Assembly: GCA_008360975.2 (NCBI GenBank)
Contig: CM039183.1
Coordinates: 37,377,850-37,441,849, forward strand
Reading direction: 5' to 3'
Origin: Lichenostomus cassidix
Taxonomy: Eukaryota; Chordata; Aves; Passeriformes; Meliphagidae
Length of the DNA: 64,000 nucleotides
Below are positions 11,700 to 25,284 of this stretch, piece after piece (position 1 is the first letter of the stretch; each line of letters starts with the position of its first letter). The translations under genes were made by a program, and so were the position numbers. Below the pieces are notes generated by a model, which was given only the letters and a program-made list of their open reading frames with translations, was not told where the DNA came from and did no database searches.

Positions 11700-14600
11700 G
11701 ATCTCAGGGCTCCAGCACAGCAAGGTATTTCTCACCCAAAGGCATGGCCCAGCTGCAAACTGTGACACAAAACACCCACAGGAGCATCCCTGCTCCCAGC
11801 CTCTTCCCTGGAGTGAGCAAAGGGCAGCAGAGCAGCTGCTGCTGCTGTAGTCCTGATGGCACAGTGTGTCTCTGTGGGCATTTTTCACATCCTTAATGCA
11901 CAGTATCTTTTTCAAATAGTAGAATCCCATATCTTCTGTGTTTGTAAGTATATCTAGTTTTTTCGAAATTGAATAAAAATCTCTAAGTACCTCAGTGAGA
12001 CAAAAAATACTCAGCAATTGATCTTTTGTGATGTTTATGTACACAACTAAAGATCAGCCACCATATATTAAACATAATATACATTGTAGATCTATTTTAT
12101 TCCCCTGGTATTCTTGAGGAATGAAAGTGCTTCTGAGGACAGGTGTGAGAAATGAAAAGTGCTTGGATTGTGTAGGGAAAGATGGTTCTGAATAACATTA
12201 AATTTTAATAACTTGTGAGTTTTGTCATCAGCAGAGCAGCAGTAGATGTGAGAAAGTAGAAGTAAGAACCCCATGGAAATCTCTTTGCACATATCACTCC
12301 TGTTTACTTTCATTTTTTCTCCCACCAATCTTTTTGAAGGATACTGCTGACTCCAAATCTTCTGCTGTTGTGAGTCATGTTGTGTTGATCACCTGCCAGT
12401 GCCCAGGAGATCTCTAGGCAAGCGGCATATACAGTCTGGGAATAAGATCGGTTTGACGCGAAAAGCCAGCCTATCTTGTAATTATTTTTTCTCCAGCAAA
12501 GCAAGCAGAAGAAGCGATGATTCCTCTCTGGCAGAGCTAGCTAATTCAAAACATGCCTCCCTTTTTTACTGGTTAATAATAAAGAAATGCAGTATTGGTC
12601 TACTTATTAGTAGAAATTAAAACAAAAAATAGGTTTGGTTATTGATTGTTCTTGTATAACCAGCCGCTACAATTATCTTATCTCACTCTGTTAATCTAAA
12701 AAGAGGCAACTGCCAATTATACACTGCTGATACAGGAAATCTACACAAGGGATATGAGGTTCAGTTCCCACGGCTAGAGTTCACTTGACCAGTTGTGTTC
12801 TGAAGATCAGAGACAGCTGACAATCATTTAAACACATGTTTTTGTTCAGCTGGTGAATTATTCACAGGTACAGCAAAGCAGGAAAATGGTTTCTGTTAGT
12901 GTGCAGCATGCATACACATCTATCAATGGCTTGCAGCAAGATCTGTGGCTATTTCTTCCCTCCTCTGTGCCCCTGGTTTTCCTTCCACTCCTAGATCTTT
13001 GCTAGCCCAGGTTCAAATGGTCTGAGTGGCCTCCTGTTGCTGTGTAACATGGAGCATGAGACCCTTGACCTTAGCTGAGGCCCCAAGGTTCTGCTGTTCA
13101 CAGTTAAGGAATAGCTGCTTCTTCTTCCCTGCTGTAAGCTACAATATTCCCTTGCAAGAAAGGTACTAAGATGGAGCTCAAGGTAAGTTAAACAGTGCCC
13201 ACCCCACCACGGCCCCTCTGCACAGCTCGGGGCAGCCCACTGAAAGTTCAGCTCAAGACAGCAGGAGATGAGCATCTCAGCATCTTTATGTACTCAGCAA
13301 CTCTTGAAAATCAGAGCAGGAACAGTATTTTATCTTTTGGCTCATGGCCCACCTAACTCTCTTTTAAAAAACAAACATTGTCGGTTGCTTAACACAGCTT
13401 TTGTAAGTTCATTAGTGTTAGTGTTCAGCTTCTGCAGTGTTGGCAATCAGAGACAATGCAGGCTATATAATTTTTTTGAAGACCTGTTTTGACACAAAAA
13501 ATCCCTATTAATTCACAATAATAATTTATTGCAGTCTCACACCTCAGCAGGAGGTCCCGTCATATTGACAAGACTGAAATCTCACTCATGTTTGTTTGAA
13601 GGTTTTGCAAAGCTTTTTACCTTTTTAATTTATTATTTAGGGAATACTGTAAGCACAAAATATGCTTTATGAAATACAGTAGAAGACAAGGTTTCTGGCA
13701 TCAAAAGTCCTGTGATCTACTTCAAATACAATACACGTAACACCAGTTTAGATGCAACTGTGTGCAAAGGCGTCAGTTACGTGGGAAAAACAATATACAG
13801 GTTTGCATTAAAAGACGAAAAATACTTAAACTCTCAGAAGACCTCCACTGACCTTTTTCCTTTGAAATCATGCAATGATACATACTCACAGATCTGTTTT
13901 TACACTAAAGCATTATTGAAAGCTGACAGCATAGTACATTTTTGCAACGTTGTACTAAGAGGGCAAAAGTTGAGCCTATTAAAAAGAAAAGAAATCTACA
14001 CTGAGGCAACAGATTTCATATTTAAGTGCACTATGATTACAGAAACAAATAAAAAAGAGACTTCTCATCCCACATACATGCTAGATGAAAGACTTCTAGA
14101 GGAAAAAAGTCCTGGAGGTTTAATTGCATTTGCTCACTTGAAAAAATGATTTCATGATAGTAAGATGTGGAAACCACTATTCGAACTCCACTCCTCCACA
14201 AAGCTCTTTTCTTCTGTACTGTCTCCAGACCTGTAATAGTTATTACACCTGATAGCTCCTCTTGCAAGAGGCTAGGACTTGGGGGTATTCATCTGCTGAT
14301 TCTGTTCTTCAGACTATTTTTTCACATCACACCGCAGTTCATGCTGACAATTAATTGTAAATGTGCATCATGCATTTAACCCTTTTGCACAATTTGCTTC
14401 ACCTCTCTGATATGTTATTGAGAAGCTTTTTTGTTTGCGTTTAGATAAAAAGGAGATTTTCTGGGGAAAATCTACATTGGGCTCACTCTTTAGTAGCAGA
14501 TTTTCCTGGATTTCATATGAAGTAGCAGGTTGTTAAGAATTAAGTTGCTGGGAGCTCCAAAGGTCAAAAATATTTCAGTACTTCATTAAAACTAATGATG

Positions 14601-17600
14601 GGCACTGCTACAGAAAACAAAACCAAAAAACCAACCAAACAAACTCAAACTAAATCCCTCCACATTTCCCTGTATTAGAAATAACCATTTTCACTTTATG
14701 TTCACTAATGGTGTATCTTCAGTGTTTTTGCATTAGAAATACTGTTTGGTTATTTATTTGCATGGACACCAGCAACCAGATTCTTCTTATTAGAGTAGCA
14801 GAGGTGCAATGTAATTCTATTAAAGTAATTCAAGTAACTATAGCTTCCTGCCGCTTTAATGTCCAACCTCCTAATAAAAATTTGTCTCTAGATTTTAATC
14901 TGTTCTTTAAATTTTAATAGGCAGAAACATATCTATTGGAAAAACATAAACCATAAGAATAAATACTTTAGAGTCAGTTTTATCTTACACCTAGCTATTA
15001 TTTTGCTGATCACCAGTGCACAATTACATGAATGTACAAAAATTTAATTTTGTTCTTGCACAGCAATGGGAAGTTTGTGTGTAAATGAGCACTGCAGAGC
15101 ATTACTACATGACATAAAATGTATCAATTAGGCTACTTCAATGCAACCAGAAGATCGTAATGCAAACCAACACAAAGTATCTTTACATCATATAGCTGGA
15201 CTTCTGACTCTTTTGTGACAATAATTAGGCTGAACACAGCATTGTAAACAAGGAAGGGAAGGATTTCTGGGATATAATTTTGTGTTAGTCTTACTGCAAT
15301 CAGCTGTGTAAATATAATGCTCTTTTCAGTATCTTTTCACCTTTTTAAAAAAGGTGGACTGTGAGAAAAGTAGTAAGTTTTAGGGTAGCTGCATTGTACG
15401 AAATATTTTGAGCAAGATCCTGTAAAACATTATTTTTCTTGGTAGAGGTCCAAGAAGACACTGAATTTTATTTTTGGCTGTCTGACGTGGAAACAATCTT
15501 AATTTGAACTTTTCGCATATTTGCTGTTACACATGTACCCCTTTGCAGTTTTAGGGCCATCTACACAGGAACACAAACTACATGTTTACATTGAACCAGC
15601 TCTTTGACCAAGAGAATACTAAGGCACCAGACCTTTATAATAAAATCTGGATGAAGAAGAACCTAATTCTTGAGCACTATGTCAAATGTACACCCCAGGA
15701 GTTTGGACCAGTCCTAAGAGAGATCAGAAATCACTCTTCTGATCTTGTACAGTTTTAAAAGAGTAATCATTTACTCCTGATATGTATTTTCTGCCTCCCT
15801 GCTAAATTGTTGTAATCAGTTTCTCATTCTCTAATCCTTAATTTTCTTAATAGCTTCTTGTGAGAAACTCTGCCTTGTCTTAATGCCATCTTTTTCATCT
15901 GCACAATTAAGATTAAATTATCAGATTTAATCACATATTACTTACATTAGGCAGATTTGGATATCATTTACAAGGATCCGTATTGAATCTAAAAACCTTA
16001 CCAAAATCAATAGGGTTGGGATTTTTGTAAGTGATAACAAATAAGGCCACAGGCAGCACTGACTTGTCATGGAACAGCAAGAAGCACTGACTGGCATTAA
16101 CCTTCCTGATGCCTTGAGCTTCTGATCTTGTGCATTTGACTGGCTGGCCATTTTGGTGCTTGTACCATGATTAATGAAGTTGTTAAATAGCGGGACGCTT
16201 TGCAAAGGTGATGAATTTTGAGAATTTCAGGCTTCAGAAAAATCTTTGAAATTTAACTGACAGCTTGATCTTCTGGGAAAAAAAGAAGTTAACAACCAGA
16301 AAGAGTCAGGTTAAGACATGAATTGCAGAATTCGTTTGCTTTGTGCATTCTTTGAACTTCTTCACAAAAATTACAAGAAGACAGTTTTCATAACACTCTG
16401 CTGCTCATTGCCAGTAGTTTTAAAGGCATAGAAATTATGCAGAAACAATAGTCTGTAGGTGTAATGAGAAAATCAAACTAGGAAACAGTTTATAATCTTA
16501 GTAGTAAAACCTAAGGACTGATTTTTTTACCCCTTTGTTTCCTTCTAGAACACAGAATAATAGTGAAAATAATAATTTTTCAATCATCTTCAAAGGACTG
16601 AGTTTGTTAACTTGTTAATATTTCTTGTGCAATAGAACAATTAACTTCATTCTTTGTATCAAGCTTTGCATCTTAAAGAACAGCATGTAGATTTTTAAAA
16701 GGAGTCTTATAAAGACCAGGTCTAGAACTATTTATCATATTTTAATTTCCCATTTCAAACTAACATCAGTCATGACATCAGTACAGAACTATTAAGCATA
16801 AAGTATTTTGTCTGGTACTTTCATATTTTATGGCAGTATAGTCCACTAATGTGTTACTAAAAAGTAATCCCAGAGATTTGTAGTAGAATTTTATCCCAGC
16901 AGAAATTCACGGCAAGAGTAGAAAATCAAAACGTAGAATAAGATTTCTAATGGGCATGTCTGAACTTTTATTTGACTTTACCATTTCTGTGTATGTTTTA
17001 GAGCAAATACAGTGCTTACAGAAATGCAGTGCACAAAACCACTTGTGTCTGGTGAGAATGCCTCACCAGTCCTGAACAATTCCGTACAAAGAACACGTGA
17101 ACACTGTCCTTGAAGTGCCAAATCTAATCTAAGGTCTTATTTTGCTCAACTACTGTTTAGTGTTGATGTAGCTCAGCAGAGCAGCAGGTATCTCTAGAGC
17201 ACAAAACATAACAAATTTTATTTGCAGTTCTTCTTCCTGGAACAGAACATCCCACAATGAGATGAAATTTCTATTCTAAATTAGCACGTACTCATCATAG
17301 CACCATAATCTGTCATTAAAGTTTTGATCTATGTATTTTATCTTGGTTTTATACAACAAATTACCCACTAAGAGCAAAACCCTTATCTCTCAGATGGACA
17401 AGCTCTGCAATTATATCACTACATCAATAACAAGAAGGAAATCAATTGGCTTCAATAAAATGAAAATTAATTTTTAGTTAGTAATCTCACAGAGTTTTTG
17501 ATGTCAAATATTATCTTTGAATTTTCCTGTCCTTGAAGATCTCAACTTTTCCTAGGCCATAGAGAAAAGAAGGCTTTTCTCTACATTATTTTCAACATAG

Positions 17601-17610
17601 GCAAGTAATT
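11700..17610. other. Unique DNA without a recognisable gene
   Basis: About 6 kb with no recognised repeat or RNA gene. The longest frame (13712-14149 plus, 145 codons) has a Lys/Thr/Ser-rich product without a recognisable domain. It contains several CpGs, but no splice or promoter evidence supports it. A donor-like AAG|GTAAGT lies at about 13180 without a supporting exon. A minus frame at 15942-16205 ends at a GTAAGT-like donor (about 15950), again with no recognisable product. The region 14600-15800 is AT-rich and bland. Confidence 0.55.
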
Positions 17611-18118
17611 GCAGAATCACAGAACCAATTAGGCTGGAACAGGCCTCTGAGATCATTAAGTCCAACCTATGACCAAACACTGCTTTGTCAACTAGACCAT
17701 GGCACTGAGTGCCACATCCAGTCTTTCCTTAAACACCTCTGGGGATTCCACCACCTTCCCAGGCAGCCCATTCCAATGTCTAATCCCCCTTTCTGTGAAG
17801 AAATTTTTCCTAATTTCCAACTTAAACATCCTCTGGCACAACTTAAGACTGTGTCCTCTCATCCTGTCTTTGATTGCTTGGGAGAAAAGACTAACCCCCC
17901 TCGGCTACAGCCTCTTTTCAGGTTGTTGTAGAGCACAATAAGGTCTCCCCTAAGCCTCCTTCATCTTCCTCAGCTGCTCCTCATCAGACTTTTGCTCCAG
18001 ACCCTTCACCAGCTTTGTTGTTGTTCTCTGGACATGCTCCAGCACCTCAAAGTCCTTCCTGAGTTGAGGGGCCCAGAACTGAGACACAACTCAGAGGGTG
18101 ATCTCACCAGTGCCTGGT
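17611..18118 (-). mobile_element. CR1 LINE fragment, 3' end, minus strand
   Basis: Read on the plus strand the copy starts with the tail (GCAGAATCACAGAACCA) and the CR1 end signature (AGGCTGGAACAGGCCTCTGAGATCAT, given here in two parts: AGGCTGGAACAGG and CCTCTGAGATCAT). It then runs backwards through the ORF2 C-terminus: CACCACCTTCCCAGGCAGCC near 17750, GTGAAGAAATTTTTCCTAAT near 17795, and GGGCCCAGAACTGAGACAC near 18070. The plus frame at 17699-17941 is its antisense shadow. The wording of the 3' end differs from the copy at 1345-1816, suggesting a different CR1 subfamily. It is 5'-truncated. Confidence 0.93.
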
Positions 18119-18812
18119 CTAATGAGCTATTGAAAACTTCTGCCATTACATTCTCATGAAATTTACATCTCAGGTTCCAACCCAAATAATTTTAGACAAG
18201 TTCAGATACATTAGTTTAGATATGCTAAGCCATATGAAAAGGGCTTTTTAAGCTTCAGATAGGAAGGACTAAGACCTCCTTAAAATACAAATTAAAAATT
18301 TGATAAAACTCTCACAGTTCATCTTCCTGAAACAAGCATTTTCTCTTCTACTTAGTAAACTGCCAGCATTTATGATAGACTATTCAAAAGACAAGATTCT
18401 CTCCATCTCTCACAGACATAAGATATTCCATCATATTCATTAAACACACGAAGAGTGTAAAAAAATTCTTTGTTGGCATTGTCTTTTCCTTCCTCCAGCA
18501 GGCTCTACAGAGGGAGTGTCCATGTGGTTTGCCTGCGCTCAGTTTTTTCCTGTCAACATGGATTTCTTAACTGACTGTAACAAAAGCAGTGCTGAGTCTT
18601 ATTTTGTGGTTCAGGTAAATGATAAACATTTGGTGTATATATATTTGGAATGAGGGTTTATGCATAAAGATTACTCCACACCTACCCCTCTAAGATATAT
18701 AACATATGGTAGTGTACAATGATTTTTGACTTAAAGAGCAAGAAGAAAATGGAAAACAGTATTGCTTGAGCTTTTCAATATTTGCATCAAAACCAAACTG
18801 GCTATGATTTAG
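18119..18812. other. Unique DNA without a recognisable gene
   Basis: Nothing recognisable is visible. A minus frame at 18690-18902 overlaps the candidate exon that follows and is probably its shadow or chance. Confidence 0.6.
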
Positions 18813-18958
18813 GGGGAGAAATTGTGTTTGTGTACGTGACTCCAAAAGTCTTTGAAGTGTTTCTAGCAGACACTTGTGAAAGAGATCAATATCAAGCAGC
18901 AAAGATGGAATTTTCAGTTCTACTAATGCTTAAAGCTGATAATCCATTTGAAGGAAAA
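18813..18958 (+). other. Candidate internal exon, 146 nt
   Basis: A plus-strand segment open in one frame lies between an AG (18811-18812) and a good donor AAA|GTATGT (GT at 18959-18960). The frame continues upstream to an ATG at 18782. The product begins GEIVFVYVTPKVFEVF (a beta-strand-like run) and continues with a charged, helix-like segment, which is unusually protein-like for this AT-rich background. The acceptor is weak because the preceding bases (AAACTGGCTATGATTTAG) lack a pyrimidine tract. I do not recognise the family, and no adjacent exon is seen. Old retro-element coding sequence is another possibility. Confidence 0.2.
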
Positions 18959-21900
18959 GTATGTCTAAATTTCTGTTTTGGTTAATGGCCCTCCCCCTCA
19001 GCTTTGTAGGGCTCAGGGGCCATCTGTGCTTACTCCAAATCAGCAAACACAGCCCAAACCTAGACAAATCTCTGGTCTACCTACTCTAGATTCCCAGGAA
19101 TTTGTATTCTGAAAGTTAGATTTTTCAGTATTGCTTCATATATAACCCTACAGAAAGCATGCTTAAGGCTTTGGAGATTTCACTTAAGAACTTTCTTTTA
19201 AAGAAATATTTCCTCCAGCCCCTGCTGTACATCTCCATGTTTTAGAAACTGCCAGAACCCAAATTAACAGAGGGCTTTCATATTTGCTTACGACTAGAAA
19301 ATCTAGTTTGTGAGACACTGGTGGTTTTTTGCTATTCATGCTTACTGTTACTCTTTAATAAGCAAAAAAAATTCCACCCAGACACGTGGCAGAACTTCTC
19401 CATTTATTCCATGTTACATTTTGTTTCTTTTTTCTGTCTGTTTTTTTCCTGAAAGACACAAAGACTCACTGAACTTTCCTCTTTAACAAGTCTGTTTCTG
19501 AACAAATGGGCAGCATTTCTCCCTTTTCCCATCCTACTCTGGAAGAGCAGCCTTCATCCTTGCTGTTTCTGTGTGACATGCTGCTGCTCCCATCAAAGAC
19601 AACTTTTTCAACAAAACATATTGCACTTATTTAACATCTCACAAAAAAACAAAAGCCTGTAAGCAGACTGGTTGATAATTTTTCTGTCATGAATTTCTAC
19701 CCCAAAGACACACAAATGGAAATCATAGCTCTTGGAAAATGCCAGTCCCTGGGATTTAGGATAAATCAAACAGAACAAAACATCCTCCTTCAGTTTTCAC
19801 AAGAAAAAAATTGAAGCAAAATTGGTGATATTTCTAAAACTGAAACTTTTCTGTTTTTCCAGCCAAAGCAAATTGTTTTTTCTGGCATCAGTTCAGTGCT
19901 GATCTATCTGCCTGTCTCCCAGGAGCAGCAGGCCGGTTGTCTGTGACATGTATTCCTTGTCTTTGGTAGTGCTTCCTGTTTGGACTATTGCTTCTAAGAT
20001 AAACTGCCCTGTCCCATCTGCCTGCTGCATTAATTCAAGTATTTTAATTAGAAAATTATTTAAACCAGTTTTTAAAGATAGATACTCTGTCCAGCAAAAC
20101 ACTGAAAACCACTCATCACAAAAAGTCAAAAGGCAATTTAGGAAATTAGTAAAAGCAGACGACATGCCTAGTTTTAAACTCTTAAACCAGCACTGAATTT
20201 TTACTATAAATAATCAGGAAAGCTATAGATACATTTTGCAAGGATAAGCAGTAGCAACGTTATAAAATTTGGTATACATTTCCTGTCTAAGAAACTGGAT
20301 TTAAATATTTTCTTGGACTATTAGTTGGTCTTGCTAGTTCACAAAATGAGTTTTGAATAAGTAGAGCTGCTTAATGGCACTGTCATTGCTATTTACTAAA
20401 AGTATTCTTTCACTTCTGAGTCACACAATTGTCTGTTTATGATTTAATATTGACTGCATTAATTCTTCTAGTATTCATTGTGAAAGAGGATACAGACAAG
20501 TCCATGAAGAAGACAGGCATCTATTGTTTCATAAAAGTAACCCTTTGAATATTCCAGAAATTTTACAATAAATCTTGAGGGTTTGGCATAAGTCAGCACA
20601 TGCCCAGGGCACTTCCTCCCACCACCCTCCTCTATGTTTTTGTGTCAAGATGTGGATGCATACCTGAATCCACTCAGAAGAAACTCCATGAGACCAGGCA
20701 CACCATGCTGTCCACCTCAATATGAACGGAGGCAGAAATCTTATGGAGTTCTTTAAATGTTGGTCATTTCCAATGTAACAGCTTTAGATGCATTTAAAGA
20801 TATTTAAAGCTAAATGAGAACTGAAATCCTTCCCCAGAGCCAGCTACAGGGAAGCTGTGTCAGCTCTCAGAGTGTAGAAACACAAGGTATGAGTTGGTTA
20901 CCCAGATGATGCAATTGTGCTGAGTCTGCAGAGACCAACTGCCTTACTTAGACATTGATTTATGCTGTTCCATAAAGAATGATTTAAGGCAAACCTTTTA
21001 TTTTAGAGTGAAAACTCTTTGGAAAATATATGACACTGTTTAAAAGATAGAAGATATAATCAGTCTGGTGAGTTTACCACTACCCTAGAGATACCCACAA
21101 TATCACATTTTACAATTACAATTACAAATAATAAGGAAAATAGTATTTTCCTGGAGCATATGTATTCAGCTGTATATCCAGAGGTTGACCTGACCTCCTT
21201 TGAATAAAGCTAGATATTCCTAGATGGATACTATGCAGTATTTTAATACATCTGGTAGGAACCATAAAGAGATACCTTTTCCAGAAAGTCTGAGCAGCTG
21301 GTCTGACTCAGTGTTTGAAAGCACCATCAAACACAAGGTCAGCAAGGAAGGCAGTCACTAGTCAACGAGCATCAAACACAAATATTAACTGTAGGCACTG
21401 AGGCCCACCTTTCCCAAAAGCAACCTGTAATCCTCTGCTGCAGTCAGTCACAAGTATCATATGACAAAAGCACGGTATCATGCAACATCTGTTCTAATTA
21501 TGGCCTTTTAAGTGATAAGGGTAAATTTTTGTTTGTCTTTCAAATAATCTAGCACTAGAAATGAATTTCAGACCAAGGAATTTTGTATACAGGAAGAATC
21601 AAGCACACTCTTTAACCCTTTGCATAGCCCCTTCCCTAAAAATGGACATATACACTGAGTATTAATAATTGCCAGTTACATTTAAGTGTGATCATTTGCA
21701 TTTGAAGGGTAAGGACTTCCCACGGTGCAGAGGAGATGCATCATATTCCCAGGGCTGAACAAGATTCATCCACTTTAGCAGTAGATGGAAATGAAAGAAG
21801 CTGGTTCCTCTCTCACTTTTATTACCTCGACTTGCTCAAGACTTTCTAATTTCCATCTGTACAATCGTGGAGAGATTGGTCTGATCTCATGCTGGCCATG

Positions 21901-24900
21901 TGAAAGGAGGATTGGGTGTTCTTCTATCTGTCATATAATGTATTTGCATAAGACAGGAACAGAGTATGGGTGGGAGTGAGGCACATCATCAAGATATATT
22001 GACATTTTATGATCAACACTGAAAAATATGCTGAATGTGAATTTGATTTGGAGTCTGTTTAAACCTTACCATCTCTCTGTCTTTATGTACAACTAGCATA
22101 GGGAAAACATCACGATTTTACATGTTGGTTCCATTTCATTTGCTCACAAAAATTCCTTTTCAAGAAAATACTTCAGGGTGATATTTAAGATGTACATGTA
22201 CATAGATTGAAGCAGATGCCAAAGGCATTTATAAGAACTTTAAAAAGTTTAAATTTCTCAATGTATTCTGACTCAATAAGAGTTTGAAACTCAAGAACTT
22301 TAAAAAAATCCACCTGAATGATTCTTTGACATTTAAGAGCATAAAAATTAGAAATAAGGCAAAATACATTCTGTTGATTTTTCAGTGACACTATAAAAAT
22401 ATGTATGACTGAAAGGTCACAAATAAATACTTACTGGCTATGGCAATCACTCAGTTAGTAGAAATCCTGGATTCAGCTTTCATGGCCTATCGCAGCTGTT
22501 TGAGCCATCATGTTCCACCTTCCATGAGCATACCTTGTCTAAAAAGCTATGGCATATATAATTGTTTTCTATGTTATGCATGTGCCAATATGAGAAAGAA
22601 TTACCTGCTCCCTTGTCTTGATTAATATGCTCATTGCATAAGCAGAATCAGTGAGTTTAGAGTTTCTCTTTCTAAGTGGAGAGAGAAAATGTTCCTGAGC
22701 AAGGCAGAATGAGAGAGAGGCCATCTCCCTTGCATGTCCTTGGCCTCTCTTCGCAAATATAGGCTCAAAGCCTGCAGGAAACATGGAAGAGTGAATCAAG
22801 GAGCTTTGCACCAATTATGAACAACTCCTTAGTGTAAAAGGGCAATGACATCTTACTGTTTCAAGTTTTTTCCTGCCTGCATTAATTGAAAACAAATAAT
22901 ATAATAAACAATTCAGGGGAATCAGGGACTTTGACACTAAAAGAAATTTTGAAACACTTTCTCTTTTTGAAAATAAAAAGAAAAACCTTTCTTTTTTATT
23001 TAATCACAAACCAACTGTGTTTGGTGGCATTTTTTTTAATTTGACAGCTGAACTAAGAAATCAATTATTGTTCTACATAATGTACACTACATTGCTGCAC
23101 CACTCTGAATACCTTTTTAAGTTATGGCACTTACCTCCCTGAGGTAGATTTACAGAAATGGGGGGTTGTGTTTTTCTTTCTAAGTCAATAAAATCCCAAG
23201 GGAAAGAGGAATGTTTTATATGACAGGAATTCACAGGTTGAAATCCCTAGACTTTTCCATTAATTTATCAACCAAGCAGAATTTATGAGGAATCTAAATT
23301 GGAAATGAGATGTGTATCTTAATGGTCTGTTTCCCCTGCAAGCAAATGAATAAATAAATAAATCAAACTACTGTTGTGGACAAAATGCAAAGTTACTTGC
23401 ATGTTTCTATTCAAGCTCTAAACATTTGCAAATCATGATGTGAACATGGGAAAAGAAGGGTGATCAAAAATGTCATATACCCATGACTCATTGTACAAGA
23501 AAAAAAATCCATTTGTTTGTCAAATGGAAAAATAAAGATCATTAAAAGGATAAAACACTTTAACAAACAAATCACAGATTTTAGAACCCTCTGTACTGCT
23601 TGGCTTAAGATGTAGAGAATATTACTCAACAGGTGTAAAATGCAGCATGTTGCACATATTGAAAAAGCAGTGTAACTCGTTATTACCATGGGGCTTTCAG
23701 GTAAAAACAACTTTGTGTATTTAGATTTTCATGATAAATGAATATTAAAATTGAAATTTTGAGTTTACAAGGATGTGTATGATGACCTAACCAAAACAAA
23801 TTATTTCAGGGAACTGTAGCAAGAAATCATGTCACATCTACCACTCCATAACTCATAAAAATAAACATGTCATCTACTTTTACACAAAAGTTGCCAAAAT
23901 ATTTATTTTATTTTTTTAGGGCTGGTTTTCCAGGAACATAATATTTTATACTATAGATGATCAAATGTAAATATGTTCGTATAACTAGAATGCTTGGAAC
24001 CTGCTAAGAAAATTGACCTCCAAACCTGTGATGAAAACTGGACATGCATGATTGCTCCACACCAACACAGAGCAGGTTCAGTTAATGCTTGCATTATAAG
24101 GATTGTGCTAACAACATAAACAGAAATTAAACCTTTTCACTACCCATCTGCATCTGAACAGTCATAAACTGAAATAAGTGCAGAAGAGCTGCACTCAATC
24201 AATTTCAGCTCAAGTCCCTGACCTAATTATGTTATGCATGTCAATATACATTCTCTTAATTAAAAGTGGTTCAGTGAACACTTGTGGTAAGAAATAAGGA
24301 GACTAACGTCCTCCTATTTCTACCCAAGATATTAGTAGGAAAATAATAGAAAGTAAATTAATGGGGGAAAACATCAACTGAAGACAAAGCTGTTGTGTTG
24401 TGTTATCAGAGCATTCTCCTATGCTGAGAACACAAGCAGATAACAAAATGTGTCATTATTTTTCCCTTGATGACCAACTGTAGAGCTTAAAACCACACAA
24501 AAATGCATAGCATCTCTGAGGAAAACCAAATACTACACTTAACCACGTCACAAATCATCACAAAAAACAAGAAGGCACCTGCTGGAAAACTGCAGTTTGA
24601 GAGCTGAAGAGTAGCACTGAGCCCAACACTTTCTACAACCCTCAGTTCTCTCCATTTCACATGTGCCTGATGTGGTTTCTGCACAGCACAGGAGGCTTTG
24701 TGTTTTGATTTGATTTCATTTTTAGCTATCTTTTTTCTCAATTCTGTTCAGTTTCCTTGTCCCTTTCTACCTCTTCCCTAAGCAGTCTGCCACAGTGACA
24801 CCCGCTGAAGTCATTGGCACACACAGGACAGAAATGGATTCCACAGGGGAAAGTTTTCGTCAGTATGATTTGGTAGTGAACTGTTGCCACACAAAGAGCT

Positions 24901-25284
24901 TGCAAGGCTGCAAAGAGCTGATAATGGTGTTCAAGAGCTTCAATTAAATTTCTGGCAAAGATAGCATTTCACTCAGTGTAATGCAGATCCTTGGAGGAGA
25001 AGACGTGATGGACTGGAAGAGTCACCGGGCACTGGCATAGAAACTGATTCAGGAGGGGAAAAAAGTGTCTACAGTTGGCTTGTGCTATTTCTCTTCCCTC
25101 TCAGAGTCAGGCTATGGATTACACAGGACTTACATTTCAGAGGGAATAAAACATTCTCTTGTGTGCTGGCAAGCATTTGTTGAATTGCACAGATAGCAGT
25201 TAGATGATCCCAGGTGTCTATTCCCACCATAGCTGGATACACATGGTAAGGAGACTCTCATTTTAGTCCATTTTGATGATTTTG
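18959..25284. other. Unique DNA without a recognisable gene
   Basis: About 6.3 kb with no recognised repeat family, RNA gene or firm exon. Minor simple sequence: (AAAT)n at about 23347-23363. On the minus strand a strong donor string GAG|GTAAGT lies near 23131-23137, preceded by only a short open stretch; it could mark a non-coding RNA exon or be chance. Frames at 19893-20165, 22569-22814, 23411-23710 and 24487-24741 (all minus) have no recognisable product. Confidence 0.55.

Noticed and set aside
13712..14149. 145-codon plus-strand open frame with several CpGs
   Set aside because: No recognisable domain or homologue and no supporting signals; length is within reach of chance in 64 kb of six-frame sequence.
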